Numbered from the stretch's first letter, positions 7,304 through 16,520 are shown. The stretch: DNA of 64,000 nt from Ruminococcus flavefaciens (GCA_902766595.1 CACXEJ010000013.1:47935-111934); one strand, 5' to 3'. Translations and numbers: made by a program. Notes: generated by a model from the letters alone, not told the origin.

Positions 7304-8318
7304 CAGGATATCAATATCTATTTTCGGCGAATCACAGGGACCTGCCATCGGTATAACCATTGACGGTCTCCCTGCCGGAGAGCATATTGATGTCGAAGCG
7401 GTATCCGGGTTTATGGCGAGGAGAAATATTGGTCTCGTCAATAACCACGAGAATATAATGCCGCACGTTATGTCTGGTATTTACAACGACAGGACTACCG
7501 GAACTCCTCTCTGTGCCTTTATTCAGAACACTTCCGCAAAAGCTCCGCAGCACACGAATGTTGACAGACTTTCGCGTCCCGGTCACGCTGATTACACCGG
7601 AGCTGTGCGCTACAAGGGCTTTGATGATTTCCGCGATGAGGGACATTTTTGTCAGAGACTCACTATCCCGCTCTGCTTCGCCGGAGCTATATGCGCTCAG
7701 ATACTCGAACGCCGCGGCATCTACACCGGCGCTCACGTTGCGAGCATACATAATATAAAGGACAACCCTTACGATCCGGTGAACATAACCCGTGACGGTG
7801 TAAGGAGCATAAGAGGCAAGAACTTCCCGGTCATCAACGACCGCAGAGGCTGGCTTATGCAGGACGATATTGAAAAAGCCCGTGAAGCAGGGGAGTCGCT
7901 CGGCGGAGTGATCGAATGTGCTTCCGTGAATGTTCCTGCCGGCGTAGGTTCGCCCATATTTGACGGACTTGAGAATAATATCGCTCAGCTCATTTTCGGT
8001 ATCCCTGGAGTTACCGGTCTCGAATTCGGTGCAGGCTTCCGTTCTGCGAGAATGGTCGGAAGTCAGAACCGGGACGAGTTTTACACAAATGAGCGCGGCT
8101 ATTTCGTTACAAAAACAAACAATCACGGCGGTATTCTCAGCGGTATTTCGTCCGGAATGCCCATAACGCTCAATGTAGCGGTCAAGCCGGTCCTCGATTA
8201 CGGTGACGGCGAGACAAAGCCCGAGACCTGTATGGTGCCCTCGGCAGTTGCCTGCGTTGAAGCTGCTGTAAATATCGCTCTGCTTTCACATATGATAGAT
8301 TATCCGAATTTCTGTTAA
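7284..8318 (+). CDS. aroC: Chorismate synthase, divergent
   Basis: A 344-residue protein; ATG 7284 is chosen because of GGAGG (7271-7275) and a protein start matching clostridial AroC (MSSIWNNRISISIFGE). It makes chorismate from EPSP with reduced FMN. Recognisable blocks are RPGHADYTG, GHFCQRLTIPL (the clostridial form of the FMN loop), GLEFGAGF and TNNHGGILSGISSGMP. Oddities: the signature GESHG reads GESQG (CAG codon), so an invariant histidine is missing. Near the C-terminus the usual GRHDPC reads KPETC, and the segment before it is about 20 residues shorter than expected. The overlap with aroA argues it is the working enzyme, but activity is uncertain. Confidence 0.85.
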   Translation: MSSIWNNRISISIFGESQGPAIGITIDGLPAGEHIDVEAVSGFMARRNIGLVNNHENIMPHVMSGIYNDRTTGTPLCAFIQNTSAKAPQHTNVDRLSRPGHADYTGAVRYKGFDDFRDEGHFCQRLTIPLCFAGAICAQILERRGIYTGAHVASIHNIKDNPYDPVNITRDGVRSIRGKNFPVINDRRGWLMQDDIEKAREAGESLGGVIECASVNVPAGVGSPIFDGLENNIAQLIFGIPGVTGLEFGAGFRSARMVGSQNRDEFYTNERGYFVTKTNNHGGILSGISSGMPITLNVAVKPVLDYGDGETKPETCMVPSAVACVEAAVNIALLSHMIDYPNFC

Positions 8319-8327
8319 GGTGATAAT

Positions 8328-8921
8328 ATGCAGGATGAAAATATAATGAAAATGGCGGCATTTGCCGACACTGAGATAAAGGACGTACCCACGCTGAATA
8401 TCCTTATCTGCTACCTTCTCTACAAGATCGCCAAGCCGGTCGAGACGGAACAGCTCTACGATATTGCCATAGGTACAGGCGTTATCAACTACTTCTACTA
8501 TCAGGACTCGATCGACTACCTCCTGAAAAACGGTCTTGTTGCCAAGGAGACAGACAAGGACGGTCTTGAGAGCTTCGTGCTTCAGCCGAAGGGTATAGAA
8601 TGTGCCCGCCATCTCAAAAAATATGCCCCGAAGTCTTACAGGGACAAGCTGGTACTCGGGGCACTGCGCTATTTCGCCCGTCTCAAAGCCGAACAGGAGA
8701 TCAAGATAGAGTATGAGCCTGTCGAGAACGGCTGCTATACTCATATACGCTGTCTTGATGTCAACTGCGACCTGATGGATCTCAAGCTCTATGCACCGGA
8801 CAAGACTCAGGCGAAGATGATAGGCGAGAAGATACTTCTCAATCCTGCCGGATTTTACGGCAAGGTGGTCGAGCTCGCGCTCTCCAACGAAGAGCCGGAT
8901 TACGATCTAAGTGATAACTGA
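8328..8921 (+). CDS. DUF4364 family protein
   Basis: A 197-residue protein behind AAGGTGAT, 9 bases after aroC. The N-terminal half (TLNILICYLLYKIAKPV, then YDSIDYLLKNGLVAKE-like text) reads as a winged-helix, matching the clostridial DUF4364 family, whose members are thought to be DNA-binding or partner-binding regulators. The C-terminal half is mixed alpha/beta with no catalytic motif. It is probably cotranscribed with aroA-aroC. Function unknown. Confidence 0.75.
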   Translation: MQDENIMKMAAFADTEIKDVPTLNILICYLLYKIAKPVETEQLYDIAIGTGVINYFYYQDSIDYLLKNGLVAKETDKDGLESFVLQPKGIECARHLKKYAPKSYRDKLVLGALRYFARLKAEQEIKIEYEPVENGCYTHIRCLDVNCDLMDLKLYAPDKTQAKMIGEKILLNPAGFYGKVVELALSNEEPDYDLSDN

Positions 8922-8976
8922 TAATAAAGCGCCGCTTGAAATACAGTGGTGCTTTGCTATTTTAAAGGAGAAAGAT

Positions 8977-9543
8977 ATGAGACCAGGTGAATTCCTTGAA
9001 ATAATACATTTTGCAGAGAAACTCAAAGATACAACACGTCACTGCACAACTTCCGGCAGACGGCACGAAAGCGTTGCCGAGCACAGCTGGCGAGTCTCGT
9101 TAATGGCTATGCTGCTGAAAAATGAATTCCGTGCGCTTGATACAGACAAGGTTATCCGTATGTGCTTGATACACGATCTCGGTGAGTGCTTCACCGGCGA
9201 TATACCGGCTTTTGACAAGACTAACGCGGACCGCGATACTGAGGAGAAGCTGCTGAATAAATGGGTATCAGGTCTGCCGGAGGAGGTCTCAGGTGAACTC
9301 TCTGTACTCTATAATGAAATGGAGCGGCAGGAGACTAATGAAGCTAAGCTCTTCAAGGCGCTTGACAAGCTCGAGGCGGTCATACAGCACAATGAGTCAC
9401 CGCTTGATACATGGTCGCCCATTGAGCTTGAACTCAACAAGACTTACGGTTCGGATACGGTCGCTTTTTCGGAATGGCTGACCGAATTAAGAGAGCTGCT
9501 CAAATACGAGACCATTGAAAAGATAGAACGCGAAAAGGCATAA
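8977..9543 (+). CDS. HD-domain hydrolase, YfbR-like 5'-deoxynucleotidase family
   Basis: A 188-residue protein; ATG 8977 follows AAAGGAG (8964-8970) and is better than the longer in-frame alternative at 8911. Metal ligands of the HD fold are visible: HESVAEHSW (first His), CLIHDLGE (HD pair) and GDIPAFD, with a later Asp in KALDKLEAV. Relatives such as YfbR dephosphorylate deoxynucleoside 5'-monophosphates. The substrate here is inferred from family only. It ends just before a bidirectional terminator and is the last gene of the aroA unit. Confidence 0.8.
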   Translation: MRPGEFLEIIHFAEKLKDTTRHCTTSGRRHESVAEHSWRVSLMAMLLKNEFRALDTDKVIRMCLIHDLGECFTGDIPAFDKTNADRDTEEKLLNKWVSGLPEEVSGELSVLYNEMERQETNEAKLFKALDKLEAVIQHNESPLDTWSPIELELNKTYGSDTVAFSEWLTELRELLKYETIEKIEREKA

Positions 9544-9545
9544 AG

Positions 9546-9577
9546 AAAAGGCTGCAAGTGCAGCCTTTTGTTATTTT
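9546..9577. terminator. Bidirectional terminator between convergent genes
   Basis: AAAAGGCTGC (9546-9555) with GCAGCCTTTT (9560-9569), T-rich on both strands. It serves the HD gene rightward and the U32 gene leftward. Confidence 0.85.
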
Positions 9578-10797
9578 GTAACGTCTTTGCGTATAACCGT
9601 TCCCTTCGGGAAAGTGAGATCCGAGTCGAACGAGAAGTTCATCATGGCGTGATTTGCGGAAGCTATTTCCTCTCCGTTCTCATCATAGAGCTTGTCGAGC
9701 TTCAACTCGACCGGCTTTTGTGAAGGAGCAAGGAGCTCGACCGTATCACCGGCAAAAAATCTGTTCCTCTGAGTGCAGAATACCTTGCCGTTCTCGCACT
9801 TCTCGACAACAGCCACAACATCATAATTGCGGATATAACCGCTGTTTTCGTAATACTGTGACTCCTCGGGAGTTCCGAAGAAGAAGCCGTTGCAGTATTT
9901 TCTGTGGCTGACCTTATAGACCTCGTCGCGTATCCAGTCGGGGAGCTTGAAATTGTACGGATCCTTGTAGTATTCGTCAACTGCCATACGATAGGCGTTC
10001 GTGACTACTGTTACATAGTACGCGGACTTTGCTCTGCCCTCTATCTTGAGGCTCGTGACACCGGCTTCGGCGAGCTTGTCTATGTGCTCGATCATGCACA
10101 TATCCTTGGAATTGAGGATATATGTGCCCTTTTCGTCTTCATAGACGGGGAAGAACTCTCCGGGACGCTTTTCTTCCATAAGGTGGTAGCCCCAGCGGCA
10201 GGGCTGAGCGCACTCGCCGCGGTTGGCATCACGGTTTACGAGGTACTGCGAAAGCAGGCATCTGCCTGAAAACGAGACGCACATAGCTCCGTGAACAAAG
10301 GTCTCGATGTCGAGGTCGGGGGAGGTCTTAGCGCGTATCTCGGCTATCTCATCAAGTGAGAGCTCACGGGCGAGAACAACTCTTTTCGCGCCCATATTAT
10401 AGAGCTCACCGGCTGTAACGTAGTTGACGATACCGGTCTGAGTCGAAATATGTATCTCCATATCCGGAGCGTACTTCTTTATGAGCATCAGCAGACCGAT
10501 GTCTGCAACGATTAGCGCGTCCACCTTTGCTTCTACTGCTTCGCGGACGAACTTCTCAAAGAAAGGTATCTCGTTATTGCGGGGGAGAGTGTTGCAGGTG
10601 AGGTAGACCTTAACGCCCTTTGAATGAGCAAATTCGACAGCCTTTACGAGCTGCTCGAATTCAAAATTCATCGGTGACGCTCTCATACCGAACTGCTTCC
10701 TGCCGAGGTAGACAGCGTCGGCGCCGTATTTCACGGCAGCCTCAAAACGCTCTTCATCTCCGGCAGGTGCAAGGACTTCAAGTTTACTGCTGAGCAT
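9571..10797 (-). CDS. U32 family protein, TrhP-like tRNA hydroxylation protein
   Basis: A 408-residue protein. ATG 10797 lies inside the end of mltG, with GGAGG 6 bases upstream, so translation is coupled. The N-terminus LEVLAPAGDEERFEAAVKYG and the central FVHGAMCVSFSGRCLLS ... RGECAQPCRW carry the four conserved cysteines of peptidase family U32. Bacillus yrrN/yrrO proteins of this family (TrhP) are Fe-S proteins that make 5-hydroxyuridine at tRNA position 34 using prephenate, and also lie next to mltG. That parallel, not protease activity, guides the call. The C-terminal segment (350-408) resembles the U32 beta-barrel. Confidence 0.8.
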   Translation of the reverse strand: MLSSKLEVLAPAGDEERFEAAVKYGADAVYLGRKQFGMRASPMNFEFEQLVKAVEFAHSKGVKVYLTCNTLPRNNEIPFFEKFVREAVEAKVDALIVADIGLLMLIKKYAPDMEIHISTQTGIVNYVTAGELYNMGAKRVVLARELSLDEIAEIRAKTSPDLDIETFVHGAMCVSFSGRCLLSQYLVNRDANRGECAQPCRWGYHLMEEKRPGEFFPVYEDEKGTYILNSKDMCMIEHIDKLAEAGVTSLKIEGRAKSAYYVTVVTNAYRMAVDEYYKDPYNFKLPDWIRDEVYKVSHRKYCNGFFFGTPEESQYYENSGYIRNYDVVAVVEKCENGKVFCTQRNRFFAGDTVELLAPSQKPVELKLDKLYDENGEEIASANHAMMNFSFDSDLTFPKGTVIRKDVTK

Positions 10798-12208
10798 TAT
10801 TATCCTCCTGTGCATCTTCAGGTGCGGCTTCGTTAGCTTCCTCGGTAGTTTCCATAGTTGCGAGGTACTCAGCTTCTTCCTGCTTTACTTGTGCTACATA
10901 AGCGTTGTGCTCATCAAGAGTCTTGGAGAAGTAGGTCTCGCCGGTGTAGATGTTTGCAACGAAGTACTTGTAATCCGTCTCGATAGCATCAAGAACAGCG
11001 TCGATAGCGTCAAGACCGGGGTTGCAGATAGCTCCGGGAGGGAGTCCTTCACCCTTGTAGGTATCATAAGCGTCGATCATTGTAGTATTCTTGACCTCGA
11101 GGTTCTGCTTGATGAATTTAGCGTAGTCAGATGTAGGATCAGACTGGAGCTTTCCGGCAAATTCAGCAGGATCCTTCATACGGTTCCAGAATACGGAAGC
11201 AACGAGGTTCATAGTTTCGGGAGAAGCAGCCTCGCGCTGAACGATCGAAGCGAAAGTTACGAGCTGGTCGAGAGTAAGACCTCTCTTTTCCATTTTCTGA
11301 TAGCGTTCAGCAGTCATCTTCTTATTGAAGTTGAAGTAGATCTTCTGGCATACCTCAACGGGATCCATTTCCTCGTAGAACATATAGGTATCAGGGAACG
11401 CATATCCTTCCATTCTTCTGAACTTCAGGCTGTTATCGGTGTTCTTGAGCTTCTGTTCAAAGTCGCAGTCATAACCGCCTGAGTTGAAGTTGAAGATGAA
11501 GTCCTTAGCCTTGCAGACCTTGTTTTCTTCGAGCATCTGTGCTATCTCATCGAGACGCATACCTTCCTTGAATGTAAGCTCGACAGCTTCCTTGGCTTCA
11601 GACTCAGTCGTGGTGAGTTTCTGGATAATAGTTTCGTAAGCCATATTCTCCTTGATGAAGTGCTCGCCGGGGATATAAGCGGCATCGGACTTGCGCAGCT
11701 TGGAGAAGTAGATAAACGCCTTTGGTGAACGGATAATACCCTCGTCCTTGAGGAGATAAGCTATATCCTCGGTAGTTGCACCGTCCTTTACGACGATGAG
11801 GTGAGTGGAGTCACCCTTGCCGATACCGAGCATATCCTTGCCGAAAGCAATGATTATGAGTGAAAGCACGATAGATACGGCAACGATGAACGTTGTAAGT
11901 ATCAGAACGCCAGGAACACGGCTTCTGCGCTTTTTCTTCTTTTTGTGCTTGCGTGACTGAACTCTTCTCTGAGGCATCGCAGCTCTCGTGTAAGCCGGAG
12001 CCTCAGGGGAGGGCTGTTCAGGCTCTGAAACATCTTCCTCCGGGAAATCATCAGGCTCAGGGAGAGCAATGTTCCCGTCGTCCTGCGGAATATCATTTTC
12101 CTCGGCTGGAGCGGAATCTGTCACATCTGCGACAGCTTCTTCGCTGCCGTCTGAATTATTGTCGAGCTCTTTGAGAATATTATTGATGAGATCATCATTA
12201 TTACTCAT
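10784..12208 (-). CDS. mltG: Endolytic transglycosylase MltG (YceG-like)
   Basis: A 474-residue protein. It has an acidic cytoplasmic N-terminus (1-70), a basic KHKKKKKRRSR stretch, a single membrane segment at about 99-122, then an extracellular YceG domain. The catalytic glutamate lies in ASIVQREAASPETMNLVASVF (about residue 330), and QSDPTSDY and YKGEGLPPGAICNPG are also typical. MltG cuts nascent glycan strands and limits their length. It sits in the thyX operon between the 5-FTHF cyclo-ligase (8-base overlap) and the U32 gene (14-base overlap). Confidence 0.92.
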   Translation of the reverse strand: MSNNDDLINNILKELDNNSDGSEEAVADVTDSAPAEENDIPQDDGNIALPEPDDFPEEDVSEPEQPSPEAPAYTRAAMPQRRVQSRKHKKKKKRRSRVPGVLILTTFIVAVSIVLSLIIIAFGKDMLGIGKGDSTHLIVVKDGATTEDIAYLLKDEGIIRSPKAFIYFSKLRKSDAAYIPGEHFIKENMAYETIIQKLTTTESEAKEAVELTFKEGMRLDEIAQMLEENKVCKAKDFIFNFNSGGYDCDFEQKLKNTDNSLKFRRMEGYAFPDTYMFYEEMDPVEVCQKIYFNFNKKMTAERYQKMEKRGLTLDQLVTFASIVQREAASPETMNLVASVFWNRMKDPAEFAGKLQSDPTSDYAKFIKQNLEVKNTTMIDAYDTYKGEGLPPGAICNPGLDAIDAVLDAIETDYKYFVANIYTGETYFSKTLDEHNAYVAQVKQEEAEYLATMETTEEANEAAPEDAQEDNNAQQ

Positions 12209-12758
12209 TGCAGAGCACCATCCTTTCTTCTGTTACTATTGAATTGACCTTCAGATCGTGAGGTTCAAGCGGGAGTTCGTTCACGATCATAGCGTCATAT
12301 GCGACTGCTATCGTATAAACGCAGGGATTATCTGAAAGAAAACGGTCGTAAAAACCGCCGCCGTAGCCGAGACGTCCACCATCCGGCGTAAAGGCGAGCC
12401 CGGGCACGATACACACTGTTTTATCAGTTATCTGCGGCTGGGGTAGCGTAAGATCCGGTTCTGGTATGCCGTAGCTTCCCTCGCTGAGCTGTGTGAGCGA
12501 GCTGACATAATGGAAGGTCATATGACCATTTTTGCCGCAGCGCGGAAAAGCGATAGTCTTGTTTCTGAGAAGCAGCATCTCTGCAAGCCTGAAGGTGTTT
12601 ATCTCTGAGCCGAACGAAGCATACAGCAGTATAGTGTCAGCTTCAAGCAAACGCTCGATCCTGAGCAGTCTTGAAGCGATAGTAGCGTCCTTTTCAGGTG
12701 AGTTCAGCTCTTTTCTCAGCGCTGAGAATTCCTTTCGGAGAGTCTTTTTGTCCTGCAT
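12201..12758 (-). CDS. 5-formyltetrahydrofolate cyclo-ligase
   Basis: A 185-residue protein of normal family length. It has KKTLRKEFSALRKEL at the N-terminus, ILLYASFGSEINT in the middle and the ATP/substrate block GLAFTPDGGRLGYGGGFYDRFL. The enzyme converts 5-formyl-THF to 5,10-methenyl-THF using ATP. Its place beside thyX, which consumes methylene-THF, makes folate-economy sense. It overlaps mltG by 8 bases. Confidence 0.93.
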   Translation of the reverse strand: MQDKKTLRKEFSALRKELNSPEKDATIASRLLRIERLLEADTILLYASFGSEINTFRLAEMLLLRNKTIAFPRCGKNGHMTFHYVSSLTQLSEGSYGIPEPDLTLPQPQITDKTVCIVPGLAFTPDGGRLGYGGGFYDRFLSDNPCVYTIAVAYDAMIVNELPLEPHDLKVNSIVTEERMVLCNE

Positions 12759-12759
12759 C

Positions 12760-13302
12760 TCAGAAGCACATTATAGCCTTGCGCTGACGGTCGCTCTCAG
12801 CCTTTGAAACTGCCTTTTCAACGAGCTTGAGACCGAACTCGACTGCCGTACCTGCACCTCTTGAGGTGATGAAGCAGCCGTCCTCGGCAACAGGCTCGGT
12901 ACCGGTCAGAGCGCCCTCGAGCTGAGTCTCGAAGCCTTCGTAGCAAACGGCTTTTCTGCCATTGAGGAGCCCCTTGTGTCCGAGGATAGACGGAGCAGCG
13001 CAGATAGCTCCGATGTATTTATTGTTTTTGACGCAGAAGTCGATAGCTGCCTGAACGTACTGCGACTTTTCGAGGTTTAGAGTTCCGGGCATACCGCCGG
13101 GGAGAACGATCATCTCGAGCTCGTCGTTGAGGGGAGCTTCCTGCGCGATAGTATCAGTCATAAATGTAATGCCGTGAGAGCCGGTAACAACGCTGTCTCC
13201 GACGCCGACCGTAACTACCTTACAGCCGCTTCTTCTGAGAAGGTCGATAGGAGCGATAGCCTCGGTCTCTTCAAAACCGTCGGCGAGAAATACATAGATC
13301 AT
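12760..13302 (-). CDS. DJ-1/PfpI family protein
   Basis: A 180-residue protein. The family's acidic residue lies in FLADGFEETEA and the nucleophile-elbow cysteine in GAICAAPSILG (about residue 100), with ITSRGAGTAVEFGLKLVE near the end. Members of this ThiJ/YajL group are linked to protection from reactive carbonyls and oxidants, though the chemistry is debated. It lies one base from the cyclo-ligase in a leftward operon. Confidence 0.88.
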   Translation of the reverse strand: MIYVFLADGFEETEAIAPIDLLRRSGCKVVTVGVGDSVVTGSHGITFMTDTIAQEAPLNDELEMIVLPGGMPGTLNLEKSQYVQAAIDFCVKNNKYIGAICAAPSILGHKGLLNGRKAVCYEGFETQLEGALTGTEPVAEDGCFITSRGAGTAVEFGLKLVEKAVSKAESDRQRKAIMCF

Positions 13303-13314
13303 AGTTTAGTCCTT

Positions 13315-14202
13315 TCATTTGAATGTAACGATATTTTTCATCAGGAGGAAAGCCGGGTGGTAGGAGAGCTTTGACTTTCTCAGTCCCTCCAGTCCCATAT
13401 CCTCCTCGCGGTTGATATATCTGAAGTCCGCAGCAGCAGACTTTGCAAAGCAATTGTTTATGCCGGCGTATATGCCGGGATATGAAGTGTCAGCCTTTTC
13501 GATGTGAATGCAGAATGTCTCGGAGTTGAGCTGCTCACCGATAGTCAGGGCAGCGATCCTGTCATCAATGCGGATTATGCCTCCGCTGAGACCGAGCTCT
13601 CTGAAATAGCTGAAAAACGTGTTTATAGCAAACTGCTCAACAGTAAGTGAGTAGTCATCGCTTGATCTGCCGTTGTAGGTCTCGGTGCAGAATGCGATAC
13701 ACTCATCGGTGTTGATGTCGGTAATGGATTCAAACCGGTAGCTCAGCCGGTTGAAATTGGCAAGATGATTGCGCTTTGAGTGATACTTTTTACCCGGGAG
13801 CTCGATCAGGTCGGAGACATTATAGATGTAGTCCGAACCGTCCCTGTCAGGCTCAACAGTAAATTCTCCGGTGAAAAGCTCATTCAGGATATCGAGACTG
13901 CGCTCGGTCACTCCTGTGAGAACGAGCGGCTTGCCGAGCTTGGAGGTGAACCGCCTGAGCTCACCGATAACATCAGCGTAGTCCGAACCGCCGGCAGGAA
14001 AAGCACATCTCGGAACCCCGTCCTCAGTGTCAAATCCGCAGCAGATGTAGAAATCCTTGTAAAAAGCTATCTTATAGCCGGCAAGTCTGCGCCACGCCAT
14101 ATTGTTGGCAAAGCTGTATTCGCAGCCCATAAAGTCTGATCGCCGCAAAGCAGCCGTGACCGTTTCCTTGTCAGAAATATCAATTTCTCTGAATTCGAGC
14201 AT
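13315..14202 (-). CDS. DUF2156 domain protein (GNAT-fold, aminoacyl transferase-like)
   Basis: A 295-residue protein matching the clostridial DUF2156 pattern: an N-terminal FREIDISDKE, a central basic PGKKYHSKRNHLANF block, then a C-terminal GNAT-like half with IRIDDRIAALTIGE, HIEKADTSYPGIYAGINN and INREEDMGLEGLRKSKLSY. The fold is shared with the C-terminal domain of MprF lysyl-phosphatidylglycerol synthase and with Fem transferases. There are no membrane segments, so it is not MprF. The substrate is unknown. Confidence 0.82.
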   Translation of the reverse strand: MLEFREIDISDKETVTAALRRSDFMGCEYSFANNMAWRRLAGYKIAFYKDFYICCGFDTEDGVPRCAFPAGGSDYADVIGELRRFTSKLGKPLVLTGVTERSLDILNELFTGEFTVEPDRDGSDYIYNVSDLIELPGKKYHSKRNHLANFNRLSYRFESITDINTDECIAFCTETYNGRSSDDYSLTVEQFAINTFFSYFRELGLSGGIIRIDDRIAALTIGEQLNSETFCIHIEKADTSYPGIYAGINNCFAKSAAADFRYINREEDMGLEGLRKSKLSYHPAFLLMKNIVTFK

Positions 14203-14216
14203 CAGTACCTCCGGGC

Positions 14217-14987
14217 TCAGTTCTTCTTGAAGCTCTCAAAATACTTCCTCACTTCTTTCATTTTACCGCAGGTCATTTTACCCTCAGGACATTTACCGCT
14301 TGCAACGCAGGAAGGTCCGGCGGAGGCAAAAATTGCAGGAGCAGCTTCAAGACATAGACGGAGCATTTCGTTGGCAACAGCTCTTATCTCCCACTGTGCA
14401 CGGTTGCAGCAGCGGTGCTCGAAGAAATTGAAGAGCGATCTGACATTCATAGTTACGATGATCTTGGTCTCACAGGCATTCGGAAGCAGAAAACGCGCGT
14501 CCTCATTTGCGAGCTTTCGCGCCTTTGAAGCGGCAGTCTTTTCATCAACACCCTCAGCTATGAGCTGAGCTTTGTTCTTCTCGGTGAGGAGGTCAGCTAT
14601 CTTCTCGTAGCTCTTCTGAATATCAGCGACAGTCTTGTCGAATTCGGCTTTAGCTTCAGGAATATCGGCGATAGACGGGGGAGTGATGAACTCAAAGCCG
14701 TTTTCGTTGACGTAACGCTGGCTCTTCTGTGAATATGAAGCGATCCTGTGGCGGACGAGCTGGTGTGAACAGGCACGCGAGATACCCTCAATGCCGAAGG
14801 TAAAGCTGACGTGTTCCATAACGCTCTCGTGACCGATAGAGACAAGCATTTCGATAAAGCTGCGGGTCTTATCTTCGGTGAGACCTTCCCTGAGAGAGGA
14901 AATATCGCTGCTTGAATAGCAGAGCTTTGCAGCAGTAGCTACGGTTTTCTCCGGTTCAGGCGTATGAGCGATAAGTTCGACTTTCAT
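14217..14987 (-). CDS. thyX: Flavin-dependent thymidylate synthase
   Basis: A 256-residue protein. ATG 14987 is chosen over the upstream GTG at 15002 because GGGAGG precedes it by 7 bases. The ThyX signature RHR-x7-S reads RHRIASYSQKSQRY, with ESVMEHVSFTF before it and RSLFNFFEHRCCNRAQWEIR after it. It makes dTMP from dUMP with methylene-THF, FAD and NADPH. It is first in a six-gene leftward operon ending at 9571. Confidence 0.96.
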   Translation of the reverse strand: MKVELIAHTPEPEKTVATAAKLCYSSSDISSLREGLTEDKTRSFIEMLVSIGHESVMEHVSFTFGIEGISRACSHQLVRHRIASYSQKSQRYVNENGFEFITPPSIADIPEAKAEFDKTVADIQKSYEKIADLLTEKNKAQLIAEGVDEKTAASKARKLANEDARFLLPNACETKIIVTMNVRSLFNFFEHRCCNRAQWEIRAVANEMLRLCLEAAPAIFASAGPSCVASGKCPEGKMTCGKMKEVRKYFESFKKN

Positions 14988-15020
14988 AAAAAGACCTCCC
15001 ACAAAAATACATATATTAAT

Positions 15021-15049
15021 ATTCTACCATTTTTCGGGGTGCAAGTCAA
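15021..15049 (-). promoter_or_regulatory. Promoter of the thyX operon
   Basis: Minus strand TTGACT (15049-15044), 17 bases, TAGAAT (15026-15021). All gaps between the six downstream genes are short or overlapping, so it probably drives the whole unit. Confidence 0.7.
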
Positions 15050-15131
15050 GGAAATACAGAAAATATTAATTTAATTACATAATTACTTTATGAAAAAATG
15101 TGAAAAAATGCAGAAAAATTTAAATTTGCTA

Positions 15132-15160
15132 TGGACAAACACAAAAAAATGTAGTATAAT
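15132..15160 (+). promoter_or_regulatory. Promoter of Thr-rich lipoprotein gene
   Basis: TGGACA (15132-15137), 17 bases, TATAAT (15155-15160). The leader then carries a small GCAGGA-AAAA-TCCTGC hairpin (15196-15211). Confidence 0.75.
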
Positions 15161-15242
15161 AATACAGTATTTGAAATTTGGACTAATTTTGTCCCGCAGG
15201 AAAAATCCTGCAATCACCATATCTATAATCGGAGGAATTATA

Positions 15243-16511
15243 ATGAAACATTTCAGTAAGCTCACTGCCGCAGCCGCTGCTGTGATCCTTGCAGCTACTT
15301 CAGCCGGATGCAGTGCGCCCGGTGCAATTACTATCGGAAGCGGTACAAAGAATGCTGTTACAATAGACGGATACGATGTCCGCTCAGGTATTTTTATATT
15401 CAACGAGCTTCAGGCATATAACGAAGCATATTACAAGATCTATCAGGAGAGCGGAAGTGCTCCGAGCAACAGCGACATTCAGGACGCTAAGATCGAAGAT
15501 CTCGATTCTGAGGACTGGATCCAGAACAAGGCTACTGATTACTGCAAGCAGTATGTAGGTATACTCCGTGAATTTGAGAAGGTCGGCGAAGAGCTCAGCG
15601 CTGACGATCTCAAGAAGATCAACGATGCAGTTGATGCAGCTAAGGATCAGACGATCTACAAGGATAACGGCGTTGGCGAGAAGTCTCTCAAGGACGTTTA
15701 CACAGTAAGCTATATGCAGAGCCAGCTCTTCAAGCACTATTACGGCATCGACAAAGAGTACGGCTGCTCTGAGGACGACCTCAAGAAGTATTATGAGGAC
15801 AATACTGCAAGAATAAAGTATCTCTCAGTTTCACTCACTGACAGTGACGGAAAGAAGCTCGAGGGCGACGATCTCAAGGAAGTAACTGACCTTGTTGACA
15901 AGTATGTCAAGGAGATCAATGCCGAAACAACAAACGAGGCTAAGTTCAAGAAGTTCGACGAGATCAAGGAAAAGTACAATGAGTACACAACTAAGAAGCA
16001 GGAAGAAGCTGCTGCTGCTCAGGCTGCTGCAAACGGCGAGACGACTACTTCTTCGATAACAACATCAACAGTTACAACAACTGCTGATCCTGATGAGTCA
16101 ACTACAACTACTACAACTGATCCTTTTGCAAATGAAGTAACTCTTGCAAAGCTCACTGAGACCACAGCACCTGTCGGCGAAGCAGTTGAGGTCACAACAA
16201 CCGCTGAGGACGCTTCACAGACAGCGCTCAAGTCCTTCAATAATAAGGTATTCAATGATCTTACTCTCTACAAGGCAGAGAAGTATGATTACGATGAGAA
16301 TACAGTTTACATCGTTATCAAGGGCGATATTAAGGAGCGTCTGAATGCTGACGACATCTGGACTCAGGAGACTATTGATAATACGCTTACAAACCGCTAT
16401 GGACAGGACTTTACAGATATGATGAAGTCGCTCTATGATACTTATGATGTTGATAAGAACAAGCGCGCTTATAAACGTTATGCGCCGTTCAAGCTCAATC
16501 TTGATGAATAA
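15243..16511 (+). CDS. Lipoprotein with Thr-rich insert, SurA/PrsA N-domain-like
   Basis: A 422-residue protein. ATG 15243 follows CGGAGGAATTATA. The signal peptide ends in ATSAGC, a good lipobox. Residues ~30-240 are helical, starting with an ITIDGYDVRSGIF-like motif, and resemble the chaperone part of SurA/PrsA-type foldases. No parvulin catalytic domain is seen. A low-complexity Ala/Thr insert lies around 258-320 (TTTSSITTSTVTTTADP), followed by a C-terminal domain. It is probably a membrane-anchored extracytoplasmic chaperone-like protein, but no function can be proven. It is a single gene with its own promoter and terminator. Confidence 0.6.
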   Translation: MKHFSKLTAAAAAVILAATSAGCSAPGAITIGSGTKNAVTIDGYDVRSGIFIFNELQAYNEAYYKIYQESGSAPSNSDIQDAKIEDLDSEDWIQNKATDYCKQYVGILREFEKVGEELSADDLKKINDAVDAAKDQTIYKDNGVGEKSLKDVYTVSYMQSQLFKHYYGIDKEYGCSEDDLKKYYEDNTARIKYLSVSLTDSDGKKLEGDDLKEVTDLVDKYVKEINAETTNEAKFKKFDEIKEKYNEYTTKKQEEAAAAQAAANGETTTSSITTSTVTTTADPDESTTTTTTDPFANEVTLAKLTETTAPVGEAVEVTTTAEDASQTALKSFNNKVFNDLTLYKAEKYDYDENTVYIVIKGDIKERLNADDIWTQETIDNTLTNRYGQDFTDMMKSLYDTYDVDKNKRAYKRYAPFKLNLDE

Positions 16512-16520
16512 TTAAAAATT

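Noticed and set aside
15090-15242. Upstream extension of the Thr-rich lipoprotein from 15090
   Set aside because: The extension runs through the promoter and leader; ATG 15243 has GGAGG and gives a proper signal peptide.
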